Of a stretch of 36,773 nucleotides of DNA, positions 17,033 to 26,934 are shown piece by piece. Positions within the stretch are counted from its first letter, which is position 1, and each line of letters opens with the position of its first letter. A program made the translations under genes and the position numbers. Under the pieces are notes generated by a model that did no database searches, was not told the origin of the DNA, and saw only the letters and a program-made list of their open reading frames with translations. Location: NCBI GenBank assembly GCA_028718245.1, contig JAQUME010000006.1, forward strand, positions 1-36,773. The letters are read 5' to 3'. The DNA is from Candidatus Omnitrophota bacterium. Lineage in GTDB: Bacteria; Omnitrophota; Gorgyraeia; Gygaellales; Profunditerraquicolaceae.

Positions 17033-18294
17033 TGAACAAACCGGTAATGACAAACAATCCCGCCCCAGCCGCCTCGACCTTTTACGGCCTAGGCATTGCT
17101 CCGAAGATCCTGGATATCCTGGAGCGGATGAAGTTTAAGACGCCTACCCCGATACAGTCAAAGGCGATCCCCCTGGCTATTGAAGGTAAGGATATCGTGG
17201 GCATTGCCCAGACCGGGACCGGCAAGACCCATTCTTTTGCCATTCCTATGGTCCAACGTCTGGTGCAGAAAAAAGGTATCGGCCTGGTGCTGGCCCCGAC
17301 CAGGGAGCTGGCAATTCAGATCGACGAAGCTTTTCAGGAGATTGCCCGCGCCTTTGGCATGAAAACCGCCTGCCTTATAGGCGGAGCGCCTATGGATCCT
17401 CAGGTGCAGGCTTTGCGCAGGGATCCCCGTATAGTTATCGCTACCCCCGGAAGGCTCATTGATCATATGTCGCAGTGGAATTTTATCCCGGACCTGGTGG
17501 TAATGCTTGTGCTTGACGAAGCCGACCGTATGCTGGATATGGGTTTTGCCCCGCAGATAGATAAGATCCTGCGTTTTCTGCCTAAAGACAGGCAAACGAT
17601 GCTCTTCTCGGCGACTATGCCTAAGGAGATCATGAGCATAGCATCCAAGCATATGAAATTGCCCTTAAGCGTTGAGATCGCCCCATCGGGAACTACGGCC
17701 GAAAAAGTCACCCAGGAATTATTTATCGTCAAGAAAGAGGATAAGTCGCGCCTCTTAAAGAAGCTGCTTAGCCAATACCACGGCACAGTGCTTTTATTTT
17801 CGCGCACTAAACATAATGCCAGGAAGATCGTCAAGTCGATCAGGGATATGGGGCATTCGGCTTCGGAAATCCATTCCAACCGTACCCTTGGCCAGCGCCG
17901 GGATGCCCTGGAGGGTTTTAAATCCGGCAAATACCGGGTCCTGGTTGCTACCGATATCGCCTCCCGCGGCATTGATGTTACGGGTATTGAGCTGGTGCTC
18001 AATTATGACCTGCCGGAAGACGCAGAAAACTACGTGCATCGCATCGGCCGCACCGCCCGCGCCGGGCATAAAGGCCATGCTATTTCCTTTGCCACTCCTG
18101 ACCAGAGCCATGATGTGCGGGATATTGAAAAACTGATCAAAGCCACCCTGCCCGTGTCAAAACATCCGGAGATCACCCTTGATAAATTCAGCGAATCCAG
18201 CCATGAGCCCAGTCGGCATTCCGGCCACAGGCAGCAAAAACAACCTCAAGCCAAAAAACCTTATAAATACCCCCGTCCTAAATTCTACCGTTAA
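17029..18294 (+). CDS. DEAD-box ATP-dependent RNA helicase
   Basis: AQTGTGKT, PTRELAIQ, LDEADRML, FSATMP, HRIGRTARAG motifs; start ATG 17029/17032 preferred over 16969. Confidence 0.95.
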   Translation: MMNKPVMTNNPAPAASTFYGLGIAPKILDILERMKFKTPTPIQSKAIPLAIEGKDIVGIAQTGTGKTHSFAIPMVQRLVQKKGIGLVLAPTRELAIQIDEAFQEIARAFGMKTACLIGGAPMDPQVQALRRDPRIVIATPGRLIDHMSQWNFIPDLVVMLVLDEADRMLDMGFAPQIDKILRFLPKDRQTMLFSATMPKEIMSIASKHMKLPLSVEIAPSGTTAEKVTQELFIVKKEDKSRLLKKLLSQYHGTVLLFSRTKHNARKIVKSIRDMGHSASEIHSNRTLGQRRDALEGFKSGKYRVLVATDIASRGIDVTGIELVLNYDLPEDAENYVHRIGRTARAGHKGHAISFATPDQSHDVRDIEKLIKATLPVSKHPEITLDKFSESSHEPSRHSGHRQQKQPQAKKPYKYPRPKFYR

Positions 18295-18319
18295 AAATCC
18301 TTGCTAAGCAGGCTAATCT

Positions 18320-18349
18320 TTCTTATAATAATAAGATAAATTATAAGAA
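18320..18349 (+). promoter_or_regulatory. Perfect dyad TTCTTATAAT-N10-ATTATAAGAA overlapping the -10 of the second efflux operon
   Basis: 10-bp arms; TATAAT 18324-18329 with TTGCTA 18301-18306 17 nt upstream; immediately precedes the SD. Confidence 0.65.
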
Positions 18350-18361
18350 AAAGGAGCCGCG

Positions 18362-19738
18362 TTGTTATATAAGAAACAAATAATTTTTAGTATTGCGCTA
18401 TCATCCCTGTTCCTTATCTTTTCCCCGGTTTTCAGCCAGGATAACCAGCCGATCCCCGGCGCCGAACTCAATCTAACCGATACCATCATCCTTGCTTTTA
18501 AAAACAATAAAGATATCCAGATACAGGAGAGGGAGATCACCATTGCCAACGCCGATATACTCGGAGCCACCAGCAATTTTCTGCCTCAGATAAACCTGGA
18601 GGGAACATATACTCATAACGCTAAAGTATTTACCCCCTCGAATATCTTCACCGGATTTAAAAACGATAACCTGCTCGATCTTTCCCTTGCTCAATCTGTT
18701 TACAGCGGCGGGTTTAATATGGCCAATCTCAATCAGGCCAAGCTCTCTCTGGACGCGCAGAAAGAGACCCTGCGCGCCAAGAAATTGGATGTGGAGTTTG
18801 ACGCCAGGAGGCTTTATTACGGGCTTTTGCTTGCGTATGAAACAGAACGCATTGCCAAGGATGCCCTGGATCAGGCGATAGAGCATTACGAAGATGTAAG
18901 GCGGATGTATGAGCAGGGGACTGCTTCGCGTTTTGACATGCTGCAATCCGGGGTGCAGGTTTCTTTGCTTGAACCGGAGGTGGTCAGGGCAAGAAACGAT
19001 ATTGAATCGCTGAAGGCGGATTTGAATAAACTTCTTGCCCGAAAAGTGGATTTTCCCATAGAAACAAAAGAAAAGCTTTCCTATTCCATCACGGAAATAA
19101 GGGAGAGTGAGTTTTTAAAAAGTGCTTACCTGGAGCGTCCGGAGATAAAACTTAAATCCCTGGGCATAGATATTGATAAGTGGGGTATCCAGATGGCCAG
19201 ATCCGGCTATCGTCCGCAGGTTAATATCCAGGCGGACTATTATTACCGTTCTAATAACCTGAGCAATATGATCAATGAGAGTCATAAGAATTGGAGCGCC
19301 GGGATATCGGTGAATATTCCCATCTTTGAAGGCTTTTCCACTAAGGCCAAGGTTGACGCGGCAAAGGCGCGCTTCGCCCAGGCCAAACTCAGCAAGGATA
19401 ACTTAGTTGACCAGATCGCCGTAGAGGTACGCAAGGCCTGTCTTGACCTTAAGGAATCCGAGGCGATCATCAGGTCCCAGAAGGATAATGTCGGGGAGGC
19501 GCAGGAGGCCTTAAGGATAGCCGAGGTCAGTTACGCAAACGGTGTCGCGATCAATTTGGATGTTTTAGACGCCCAGGTTTCCCTTGCCCAGATCCAGAGG
19601 AACCTGGCTTCGGGTATTTACGATTATTTGATGGCGCAGGCCTATCTTGACCGCAGCATCGGCCGTTCCGTATTAAGCCTAGCGCCAGGCGCGCTGCCCA
19701 AAGTGAGCCATGGAGGAGCTAATGAAAAAAAAGGTTAA
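18362..19738 (+). CDS. TolC-family outer membrane efflux protein (second copy, TTG start)
   Basis: Signal peptide, NWSAGISVNIPIFEGFSTKAKVDAAKARFAQAKL; SD AAGGAG upstream of TTG. Confidence 0.9.
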   Translation: MLYKKQIIFSIALSSLFLIFSPVFSQDNQPIPGAELNLTDTIILAFKNNKDIQIQEREITIANADILGATSNFLPQINLEGTYTHNAKVFTPSNIFTGFKNDNLLDLSLAQSVYSGGFNMANLNQAKLSLDAQKETLRAKKLDVEFDARRLYYGLLLAYETERIAKDALDQAIEHYEDVRRMYEQGTASRFDMLQSGVQVSLLEPEVVRARNDIESLKADLNKLLARKVDFPIETKEKLSYSITEIRESEFLKSAYLERPEIKLKSLGIDIDKWGIQMARSGYRPQVNIQADYYYRSNNLSNMINESHKNWSAGISVNIPIFEGFSTKAKVDAAKARFAQAKLSKDNLVDQIAVEVRKACLDLKESEAIIRSQKDNVGEAQEALRIAEVSYANGVAINLDVLDAQVSLAQIQRNLASGIYDYLMAQAYLDRSIGRSVLSLAPGALPKVSHGGANEKKG

Positions 19739-20552
19739 ATTGATGATCCTGATCGCCGCTCTTTTTGTCGCCGGGATAGTTTACGCGGTGTATTTTGTGG
19801 TAGAGAATAATCACAAGAAGGAAATAAAGGTCTCTGGCAATATCGAAGGTGATGATGTGCGCATATCTTTCCGCGTGGAGGGCCAGATCACCGAATTGCT
19901 TACCGACGAAGGCAAGGTTGTCAAAGCCGGAGATATAGTGGCGCGCCTGAATACCGATGAGCTGACCAAGGAAAGGGATAATGCCGCTGCCGCGCTGAAA
20001 GCTGCGGAATTTGATTATGAACTGGCAAAGATAGATTATCAGAGATCGGAGAACCTGCTTAAAGAAGGGGCGGTTTCCGCGCAAAAAAGGGATCAGGACA
20101 AAACTGCCTACGATGCCGGCAAGGCAAAGGTGGAACAGTTGAAAGCATCCCTGGCCCTGGCTGAAACCCGCCTGGGTTTCGCCGAGCTTGCCAGCCCCCT
20201 GGACGGTTTTATCCTGGTTAAGAGCAGTTTAGCCGGAGAAGTAGTTAAGTCGGCCACCCCCGTCTTTACCGCCATTGACCTGCATAATATCTGGGTCACC
20301 GCTTACATCGATGAAAAAGACCTGGGCAGGGTTAAACTCGGCCAGAAAGCGGAGGTAGTTACCGATACGTTCCCCGGGAAAAAATATGCGGGATGGGTTT
20401 CTTTTATCTCAAGCCAGGCGGAGTTCACCCCTAAATTCATCCAGACCCAGGAGGAGAGGGTTAAATTAGTCTACCGTATCAAGGTCAGAGTGGATAATTC
20501 CAGCCTAGAATTAAAACCGGGCATGCCTGCCGACGCCTACATAATCGAATAA
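19722..20552 (+). CDS. HlyD/YbhG-like periplasmic adaptor
   Basis: SGNIEGDDVRISFRVEGQITELLTDEGKVVKAGDIVARL; start ATG 19722 with GGAGG upstream. Confidence 0.9.
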   Translation: MKKKVKLMILIAALFVAGIVYAVYFVVENNHKKEIKVSGNIEGDDVRISFRVEGQITELLTDEGKVVKAGDIVARLNTDELTKERDNAAAALKAAEFDYELAKIDYQRSENLLKEGAVSAQKRDQDKTAYDAGKAKVEQLKASLALAETRLGFAELASPLDGFILVKSSLAGEVVKSATPVFTAIDLHNIWVTAYIDEKDLGRVKLGQKAEVVTDTFPGKKYAGWVSFISSQAEFTPKFIQTQEERVKLVYRIKVRVDNSSLELKPGMPADAYIIE

Positions 20553-20555
20553 AAT

Positions 20556-21284
20556 ATGGTTACCATAAAAGCCAGCCGCTTAACCAGGAAATTCGCTTCC
20601 CTTATCGCCGTGGATAACCTTAATCTTGAAGTGGAGGAGGGGGAGATATTCGGCCTGGTCGGCCCGGATGGAGCGGGAAAGTCCACGACCATGCGTTTAT
20701 TGACCAGCATACTTGATCCCACTGAAGGGGATGCCTGGGTTTGCGATAAGCACACGGTCAAAGACGCCGAAGTTGTAAAGGAATCTATCGCTTATATGTC
20801 CCAGCGTTTCGGTTTATACGAAGAATTAAGCGTTATGGAGAACATCAATTTTTATGCCGATGTTTACGGCATCAGCCGCGATAAACGGCAGGAGGCAATT
20901 GACCGGCTGTTGAGTTTCTCCGGCTTGCTGCCTTTTAAGCAGCGTTTTGCCGGGAAACTCTCCGGAGGAATGAAACAGAAATTAGGGCTTGCCTGCGCCC
21001 TTATACATACCCCGAGGGTATTATTCCTTGATGAGCCCACTAACGGGGTTGATCCTGTTTCAAGAAGGGATTTCTGGAATATCCTTTATGGTTTACTGAA
21101 AGAAAAGGTCACTATATTCTGCTCCACCTGTTATCTTGACGAGGCCGAGCGCTGCCACAGGGTCGGACTGATGCACAAAGGAAAACTGTTGCGCTGCGAT
21201 TACCCGAACAATATCAAGAAAGAGTTCAATGCCAGGACCCTGGAAGAGGCCTTCATAACCATAATCAATGAATACCAACGATAA
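20556..21284 (+). CDS. ABC transporter ATP-binding protein
   Basis: GPDGAGKSTTM, LSGGMKQKLGLACAL, LFLDEPTNGVDP. Confidence 0.93.
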   Translation: MVTIKASRLTRKFASLIAVDNLNLEVEEGEIFGLVGPDGAGKSTTMRLLTSILDPTEGDAWVCDKHTVKDAEVVKESIAYMSQRFGLYEELSVMENINFYADVYGISRDKRQEAIDRLLSFSGLLPFKQRFAGKLSGGMKQKLGLACALIHTPRVLFLDEPTNGVDPVSRRDFWNILYGLLKEKVTIFCSTCYLDEAERCHRVGLMHKGKLLRCDYPNNIKKEFNARTLEEAFITIINEYQR

Positions 21285-22239
21285 TAGTCCGGATAATATT
21301 GCCGTAGGGGTCAAGGACCTTGAAAAGAAATTCGGCGATTTTACCGCGGTCAATAAGATCAGTTTTGATGTCCGGAGGGGAGAGATTTTCGGATTTCTTG
21401 GGCCCAACGGCGCCGGAAAATCAACCACTATCAGGATGTTGTGCGGGATCATTTCTCCTACATCGGGCAGCGGCCAGGTAGGCGGTTATGATATCATCAA
21501 AGAGCAGCCTAAGATCAAGGAGCATATCGGTTACATGTCGCAGAAATTTTCCCTTTATAATGACCTGAGTGTAGAGGAAAATATTAATTTCTACAGCGGC
21601 ATATATAAGATACCGAAAGCGGATAAAAAAGAGCGTTTTAATATGGCGATCCGCTCCGCGGGGCTGGAGGGAATGGAGTCAGCCCTTACCTCTACCCTTG
21701 CCGGAGGCTGGAAGCAGCGCCTGGCTTTGGGCTGCGCGCTCCTGCATAAGCCCGGGATCATATTCCTTGATGAGCCCACCTCGGGGGTTGATCCGATAAC
21801 CCGGGCTAATTTCTGGGGGGTCATCAAAGAGCTGGCAGCCGGGGGAGTAACGGTGTTTGTCACCACCCATTATATGGATGAGGCGGAGAATTGTAACCGC
21901 ATGGTTTTGATCTATCACGGAACCATCATTGCCAGCGGGACCCCCGAAGAGATGAAAACCACCGTCATGAAGAACGAGGTGCTTGAGATCACTCTGTCTG
22001 ATTCCAAGGATTGGCTGGAAAAAATAAGCGGCATAGAAGGGGTCAAGGAGGCGGCATTGTTCGGCTCGGATATCCACGCGGTGGTTTATGACAGCGCTAA
22101 AGCAATATCCGCTATAAAGGAATTCCTGCAAAGGGAAAAGGTGGAAGATTTTGACGTAAGGAAGATCCTTCCTTCGCTGGAAGATGTATTTGTTTCTTCG
22201 ATTGAGGAATATGACAAGAGAGAGCTTCAAAAGAATTAA
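21268..22239 (+). CDS. ABC transporter ATP-binding protein
   Basis: GPNGAGKSTTI, LAGGWKQRLALGCAL, IFLDEPTSGVDP. Confidence 0.93.
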   Translation: MNTNDNSPDNIAVGVKDLEKKFGDFTAVNKISFDVRRGEIFGFLGPNGAGKSTTIRMLCGIISPTSGSGQVGGYDIIKEQPKIKEHIGYMSQKFSLYNDLSVEENINFYSGIYKIPKADKKERFNMAIRSAGLEGMESALTSTLAGGWKQRLALGCALLHKPGIIFLDEPTSGVDPITRANFWGVIKELAAGGVTVFVTTHYMDEAENCNRMVLIYHGTIIASGTPEEMKTTVMKNEVLEITLSDSKDWLEKISGIEGVKEAALFGSDIHAVVYDSAKAISAIKEFLQREKVEDFDVRKILPSLEDVFVSSIEEYDKRELQKN

Positions 22240-23353
22240 GGCGCTAGCCTGGAAGGAGTTTATCCAGATCAAGCGCGACCCGCGCAGCTTAGGGATGGCC
22301 CTGGCTATTCCCATATTCATGCTTCTTATCTTCGGCTACGGCCTTTCCCTGGATATTGACCATGTGCGCACCCTGGTCTGGAATCAGGATGCCTCAAGCC
22401 AGGTTACCCGCGACTTCCTGTTGAATTTCAAGAACTCCAAATATTTCAAGATAGTCGGTTACACCGATAATTACCGGGATATCCAGGATAAGATCGATAA
22501 GGGGGATATAATGATGGCCCTGGTCATCCCCAAGGATTTTTCGCATTATATTGAATCCGGGAAAATAGCGCCTTTACAGCTTTTGGTCGACGGCAGCGAT
22601 GCCAACACCGCGACTATTGCCATCGGCTACGTGCGCTCGGTGGTTTCCAAATACAACGTTGATCTCCTGACTAGCGCCTTCAGGGAGCGCGGGTTAAATC
22701 CGGTCAACTCTTTGGATGCCCGGATGAGGGTCTGGTTCAATATGGGGATGATCAGCACCTGGTTCATCATCCCGGGGGTAATTGCCATGATCATTATGAT
22801 CATTTCGGCTTTGCTGATCTCCCTGACCATTGCCCGGGAGTGGGAGCGGGGCACGATGGAGCAGTTGATCTCTACGCCGGTAAAAGGCCCGGAGCTTATC
22901 ACCGGCAAGTTCATACCGTATTTTGCCATCGGCTTCTTTGACCTTGCGGTAGGGGTTCTCATGGCCAGGTTTTTATTCGGGCTTCCGTTCAGGGGCAGTT
23001 ATACCCTGCTTATAATTTTAAGCTCCCTGTTTTTGACCGGGGCTTTGTCCCTGGGGATATTTATTTCCGTTATCGCCAGGACCCAGCTTATGGCCAGCCA
23101 GCTGGCCAGCCTTGCCACCCTTATACCGACGATGCTTCTCTCCGGATTTATCTATCCTATTTTTAATATGCCGAAATTCGTGCAGGCAGTTACTTATCTG
23201 GTCCCGGCCCGTTATTATATAGTTGTATTGAGGGACCTCTTCCTGAAAGGCAACGGTATTGCTACCATATGGGATGAAGCCCTATTTTTGTTATTGTTCG
23301 CCTTTTTTATGTTTAATTTTGCGTTGAGAAGGTTCAAGAAGAAGGTGGCTTAA
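22211..23353 (+). CDS. ABC-2 type permease (YbhS-like)
   Basis: KRIKALAWKEFIQIKRDPRSLGMALAIPIFMLLIFGYGLSLDI; ABC-2 membrane topology. Confidence 0.9.
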   Translation: MTRESFKRIKALAWKEFIQIKRDPRSLGMALAIPIFMLLIFGYGLSLDIDHVRTLVWNQDASSQVTRDFLLNFKNSKYFKIVGYTDNYRDIQDKIDKGDIMMALVIPKDFSHYIESGKIAPLQLLVDGSDANTATIAIGYVRSVVSKYNVDLLTSAFRERGLNPVNSLDARMRVWFNMGMISTWFIIPGVIAMIIMIISALLISLTIAREWERGTMEQLISTPVKGPELITGKFIPYFAIGFFDLAVGVLMARFLFGLPFRGSYTLLIILSSLFLTGALSLGIFISVIARTQLMASQLASLATLIPTMLLSGFIYPIFNMPKFVQAVTYLVPARYYIVVLRDLFLKGNGIATIWDEALFLLLFAFFMFNFALRRFKKKVA

Positions 23354-23373
23354 ATAGTTTTAAGGGGGGATGG

Positions 23374-24501
23374 ATGTTTGAGCGGATAAGAGCGATCCTG
23401 ATAAAAGAATTCAAGCAGATATTCCGCGATCCGCGGATGAAGACAATAATTTTTATTACTCCGCTTGTCCAGATAATCCTCTTCGGCTATTCCGCCAACC
23501 GGGATATCACTTATGTGCCTACCGCGATCTTCGACCGGGATAACACCAAGGAAAGCCGCGATCTCCTGCGCAAGTTCACCTATTCCAAATATTTTGTTCC
23601 TCTGCGTTATCTTACCGAGGATAAGCAGGAGAATGAAATCCTGGATAAGGGAGAGGTTAGCCTGGTCATCCGTATTGACCGCGGCTTTGGCCGTAACCTT
23701 AAGGCCGGCAAGAAGACCGATATCCAGCTGGTTTTTGACGGCACGGACTCAAATACCGCCATGGTCATTATGAGCTATGTCAATACGATCATCAGCGATT
23801 ACCAGCGGGAGTTGTTTAAAGAGAGGGTTGACACAGCCGGATTCATAAATACGGTGCCCAGCGTTGACCTCAGGGACCGCGCCTGGTTCAACGGCAACCT
23901 TATCTCAAGGAATTATTATCTGCCCGGGGTCATCTCTACCATTGTGACCGTGATGTCTCTTTTATTATCCGCAATGGCAATAGTGAAAGAAAAAGAGATC
24001 GGCACGATGGAGCAGCTGACAGTCAGCCCTTTACAGCCTTTAGAGCTTATCATAGGAAAGCTTCTGCCTTTCGCGGTGATCGCGCTTATCCAGGTTACCC
24101 TTATCACCGCATTGGGTGTACTCTGGTTCCAGATACCGCTGAGAGGCAATCTGTTTTTCCTTTTGTTTGCTACCTGCATATATTTATTTACTACTCTGGG
24201 TATAGGATTATTTATTTCCACGATATCCGCGACCCAGCAGGAGGCGATGATGTCGGTCTTTCTTTTTTATATGCCCACTGTCCTGTTATCCGGGTTTGCC
24301 TATCCGATATCCAACATGCCCCTGGTTATCCAATGGTCAACTTTTATTAACCCGCTGCGTTATTTCATGGTGGTTATCCGGAGTGTTTTCTTAAAAGGGG
24401 TGGGGATAGAGGTGCTTTGGCCGCAGCTTGCCCCGCTTTTGTTTATAGGCCTATCGGTAATTAGTTTAAGTTACCTGCGTTTTCGCAAAAGATTAGCTTA
24501 A
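23374..24501 (+). CDS. ABC-2 type permease (YbhR-like)
   Basis: RAILIKEFKQIFRDPRMKTIIFITPLVQIILFGYSANRDI; ABC-2 topology. Confidence 0.9.
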   Translation: MFERIRAILIKEFKQIFRDPRMKTIIFITPLVQIILFGYSANRDITYVPTAIFDRDNTKESRDLLRKFTYSKYFVPLRYLTEDKQENEILDKGEVSLVIRIDRGFGRNLKAGKKTDIQLVFDGTDSNTAMVIMSYVNTIISDYQRELFKERVDTAGFINTVPSVDLRDRAWFNGNLISRNYYLPGVISTIVTVMSLLLSAMAIVKEKEIGTMEQLTVSPLQPLELIIGKLLPFAVIALIQVTLITALGVLWFQIPLRGNLFFLLFATCIYLFTTLGIGLFISTISATQQEAMMSVFLFYMPTVLLSGFAYPISNMPLVIQWSTFINPLRYFMVVIRSVFLKGVGIEVLWPQLAPLLFIGLSVISLSYLRFRKRLA

Positions 24502-24518
24502 CTTTGTTTTTTAAAGCC

Positions 24519-25274
24519 ATGTTTAAACGAATAAAGAAGATCATATTATTTTCAATCCTGGGAGCTGCCTTGATCGCCCTGGGAATAGCTTTATTTACCG
24601 TATTCTTTGACCAGGCGGTGATCGTCAGGAAGGGGACTATCTATTGCGTGCTTTGTGAGGAGAAAATAGTGGCCCTGACCTTTGACGACGGGCCTTCGCC
24701 CGACTGGACCCCTAAAATATTGGACGCGCTTAAAGAGGAGAATATCAAGGCCACCTTTTTTATGCTGGGAAAACACGTGGAGGAGTATCCGGAGGTCGCC
24801 AGGCGCGTAGCCGCAGAAGGCCACGAGATAGGTAATCATACCTACGACCACCACGTGCTCCTTTATTACAAACCGGAGGAACTGGAGAAAGAGATAAGGG
24901 ATGCCCAGGATGCGATTTATAAGGCCACCGGTGTAACCACGAAATATTTTCGGCCGCCCAAGGCCTGGCTTACGGGAGCTGAAAAAAAACAGTTAAAGCG
25001 CATGGGCTATGAGACCATTCTCTGGTCTTTAAATTCCAAGGACTGGGTTACCTTCCATGACAAGCAGATCACTTCATATATTTTAAGGAATATCCGGCCG
25101 GGGGATATTATTCTTTTTCATGATTCAGGAGGGGTATTCCGTCCCGAAGGAGGGAGCAGGAAGCAGACGGTAAAGACGATATCGCGGCTTGCCGGTAAAT
25201 TAAGGGAGAAGGGTTACAGGTTCGTGACTATCAGCGAGCTTTTGAGCTTAAGGGAGAAGAATGGAAAACAATAA
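24519..25274 (+). CDS. Polysaccharide deacetylase (NodB homology domain), membrane-anchored
   Basis: VALTFDDGPSPDWTPKILDAL, HEIGNHTYDHH, RPP motifs; N-terminal TM. Confidence 0.92.
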   Translation: MFKRIKKIILFSILGAALIALGIALFTVFFDQAVIVRKGTIYCVLCEEKIVALTFDDGPSPDWTPKILDALKEENIKATFFMLGKHVEEYPEVARRVAAEGHEIGNHTYDHHVLLYYKPEELEKEIRDAQDAIYKATGVTTKYFRPPKAWLTGAEKKQLKRMGYETILWSLNSKDWVTFHDKQITSYILRNIRPGDIILFHDSGGVFRPEGGSRKQTVKTISRLAGKLREKGYRFVTISELLSLREKNGKQ

Positions 25275-26928
25275 GAGGACGCTAAAGCAGGTTTTACTTT
25301 TGGTTGTATTATCTTACTTCTGTTTCATGTTCGGCAATTCCCTGGTTTCGCTTACTATACCCGATGAGGTTTTTTACAGCCTGACCGCCAGGGAGATGCT
25401 GCAAAACGGAAGCTGGATGACCCCCTATATTTTCGGCCAGCCGCAGTTTGAGAAACCGATATTCACTTATTGGCTGCTCAAGTCGGCATTTATGGTTTCC
25501 GGGGTCAATAGTTTTTCCGCCAGGTTTTTTCCGGCCCTCTTCGGAATGATCGGGGTCCTGGCCGTTTATTTTCTGGGCAGAATAGGTTTTAAAGACCATA
25601 AAAAGGCGTTTATCTCAAGCGTAGTATTAATGACCGGCGGCCTTTATGTGGGCCTGGCCCGGACCGTATTTACGGACATGGTTTTTTCCATATTCATCCT
25701 TTTGTCCCTGCTGTCTTTTTATTGGGGATATTCTTTAAAAAACAGGAAAGGGCCGGGCATATTATTATTTTTTGTTTTTGCGGGGCTGGCCACCCTGACC
25801 AAAAGCCCGCTGGGTTTACTCATCCCCCTGGTGACGGCGATCGTGTTTTTGTGGATAAGGAAAGATATAAAATTCCTGCTTAGCCGTTACCTTTTTTTGG
25901 GCTTAGTGATCTTTGGGTTGATCTCCGTCCCCTGGTACTTTTTGATGTTTAAGCTTTACGGCAACGCTTTTACCCATGAGTTCTTTTACAATGACCACTT
26001 TAGAAGGATCATCCAGGCAGAGCACATCGGTAATGATACCTGGTATTTTTATCCTTTCTCCATGATCGGATGCATGTTCCCCTGGAGTTTTTTCCTGGCT
26101 GCGGCCTTATTTTTTCTTCCCCGGTATTTAAGGCAAAAAGAGAACGCCTTCTATGTTTTCCTGGTTTGCTGGATAGCGGTAACTTTTATGATCTTCCAGA
26201 GCGCGCATTCCAAGCTGGTAAGCTATATTTTCCCGCTTTTTCCGGCGCTGGCCCTTATTTGCGGGGGCTTTATCGCCGACTCGCTTGTTGCGGAAAAGAG
26301 GAGCCGGTTGTTTTATCTTGCCTTATCTCTGAGTGTAGCGGCGGTTTTCTTAATGCCCGCGGCTTTGATCATTACCTCGGTCTGGTTCAGGCATTATCTT
26401 AGCCGGTACATTTATTCGCAGGGGGCGATTAATTTGTTTATTTTTTCCTTTTTTGTATTAGGCATGGTTATGCTTTTTTTGCGGCTCAGGGGGAAATTGT
26501 TAAAAACTATTTACTGCCTGGGTCTTTTTGTGCCGCTGATGTTATATTTTGTCCCTCTTGTGCGGCAGGGGATCGAACCCTATCTTTCTCCCCGGGAATC
26601 CTGCGAATACCTGCTTAGGAATTATAAGATAGATAACGCTATTTTAAGTTCAAAGTTTTTCGTGCGCGGGGTAAAATATTATACGGATAAAGAGGTAGCG
26701 GTTATCGATATGCCGGGCACACCTTTTTTTAGCCCGCACCCAATCCCTTTTTTGAACACGCAAGGCAAGGTGCGTGAATTCCTGCGCCGGCAGAAAATTA
26801 CCTATGCTATCCTGAAAAAGGGCTCGGTTGAGGATATAGCTAGCCTTGTGGGCGGGGAATTCAAATATACGGTGCTGAAGGTCATCGGCAATGAGTATAT
26901 CGTGAAAATTGAGACCATTGTCAAATAA
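25261..26928 (+). CDS. ArnT/PMT-like membrane glycosyltransferase
   Basis: IPDEVFYSLTAREMLQNGSWMTPYIFGQPQFEKPIFTYWL and multi-TM architecture. Confidence 0.85.
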   Translation: MENNKRTLKQVLLLVVLSYFCFMFGNSLVSLTIPDEVFYSLTAREMLQNGSWMTPYIFGQPQFEKPIFTYWLLKSAFMVSGVNSFSARFFPALFGMIGVLAVYFLGRIGFKDHKKAFISSVVLMTGGLYVGLARTVFTDMVFSIFILLSLLSFYWGYSLKNRKGPGILLFFVFAGLATLTKSPLGLLIPLVTAIVFLWIRKDIKFLLSRYLFLGLVIFGLISVPWYFLMFKLYGNAFTHEFFYNDHFRRIIQAEHIGNDTWYFYPFSMIGCMFPWSFFLAAALFFLPRYLRQKENAFYVFLVCWIAVTFMIFQSAHSKLVSYIFPLFPALALICGGFIADSLVAEKRSRLFYLALSLSVAAVFLMPAALIITSVWFRHYLSRYIYSQGAINLFIFSFFVLGMVMLFLRLRGKLLKTIYCLGLFVPLMLYFVPLVRQGIEPYLSPRESCEYLLRNYKIDNAILSSKFFVRGVKYYTDKEVAVIDMPGTPFFSPHPIPFLNTQGKVREFLRRQKITYAILKKGSVEDIASLVGGEFKYTVLKVIGNEYIVKIETIVK

Positions 26929-26934
26929 CAGCGA

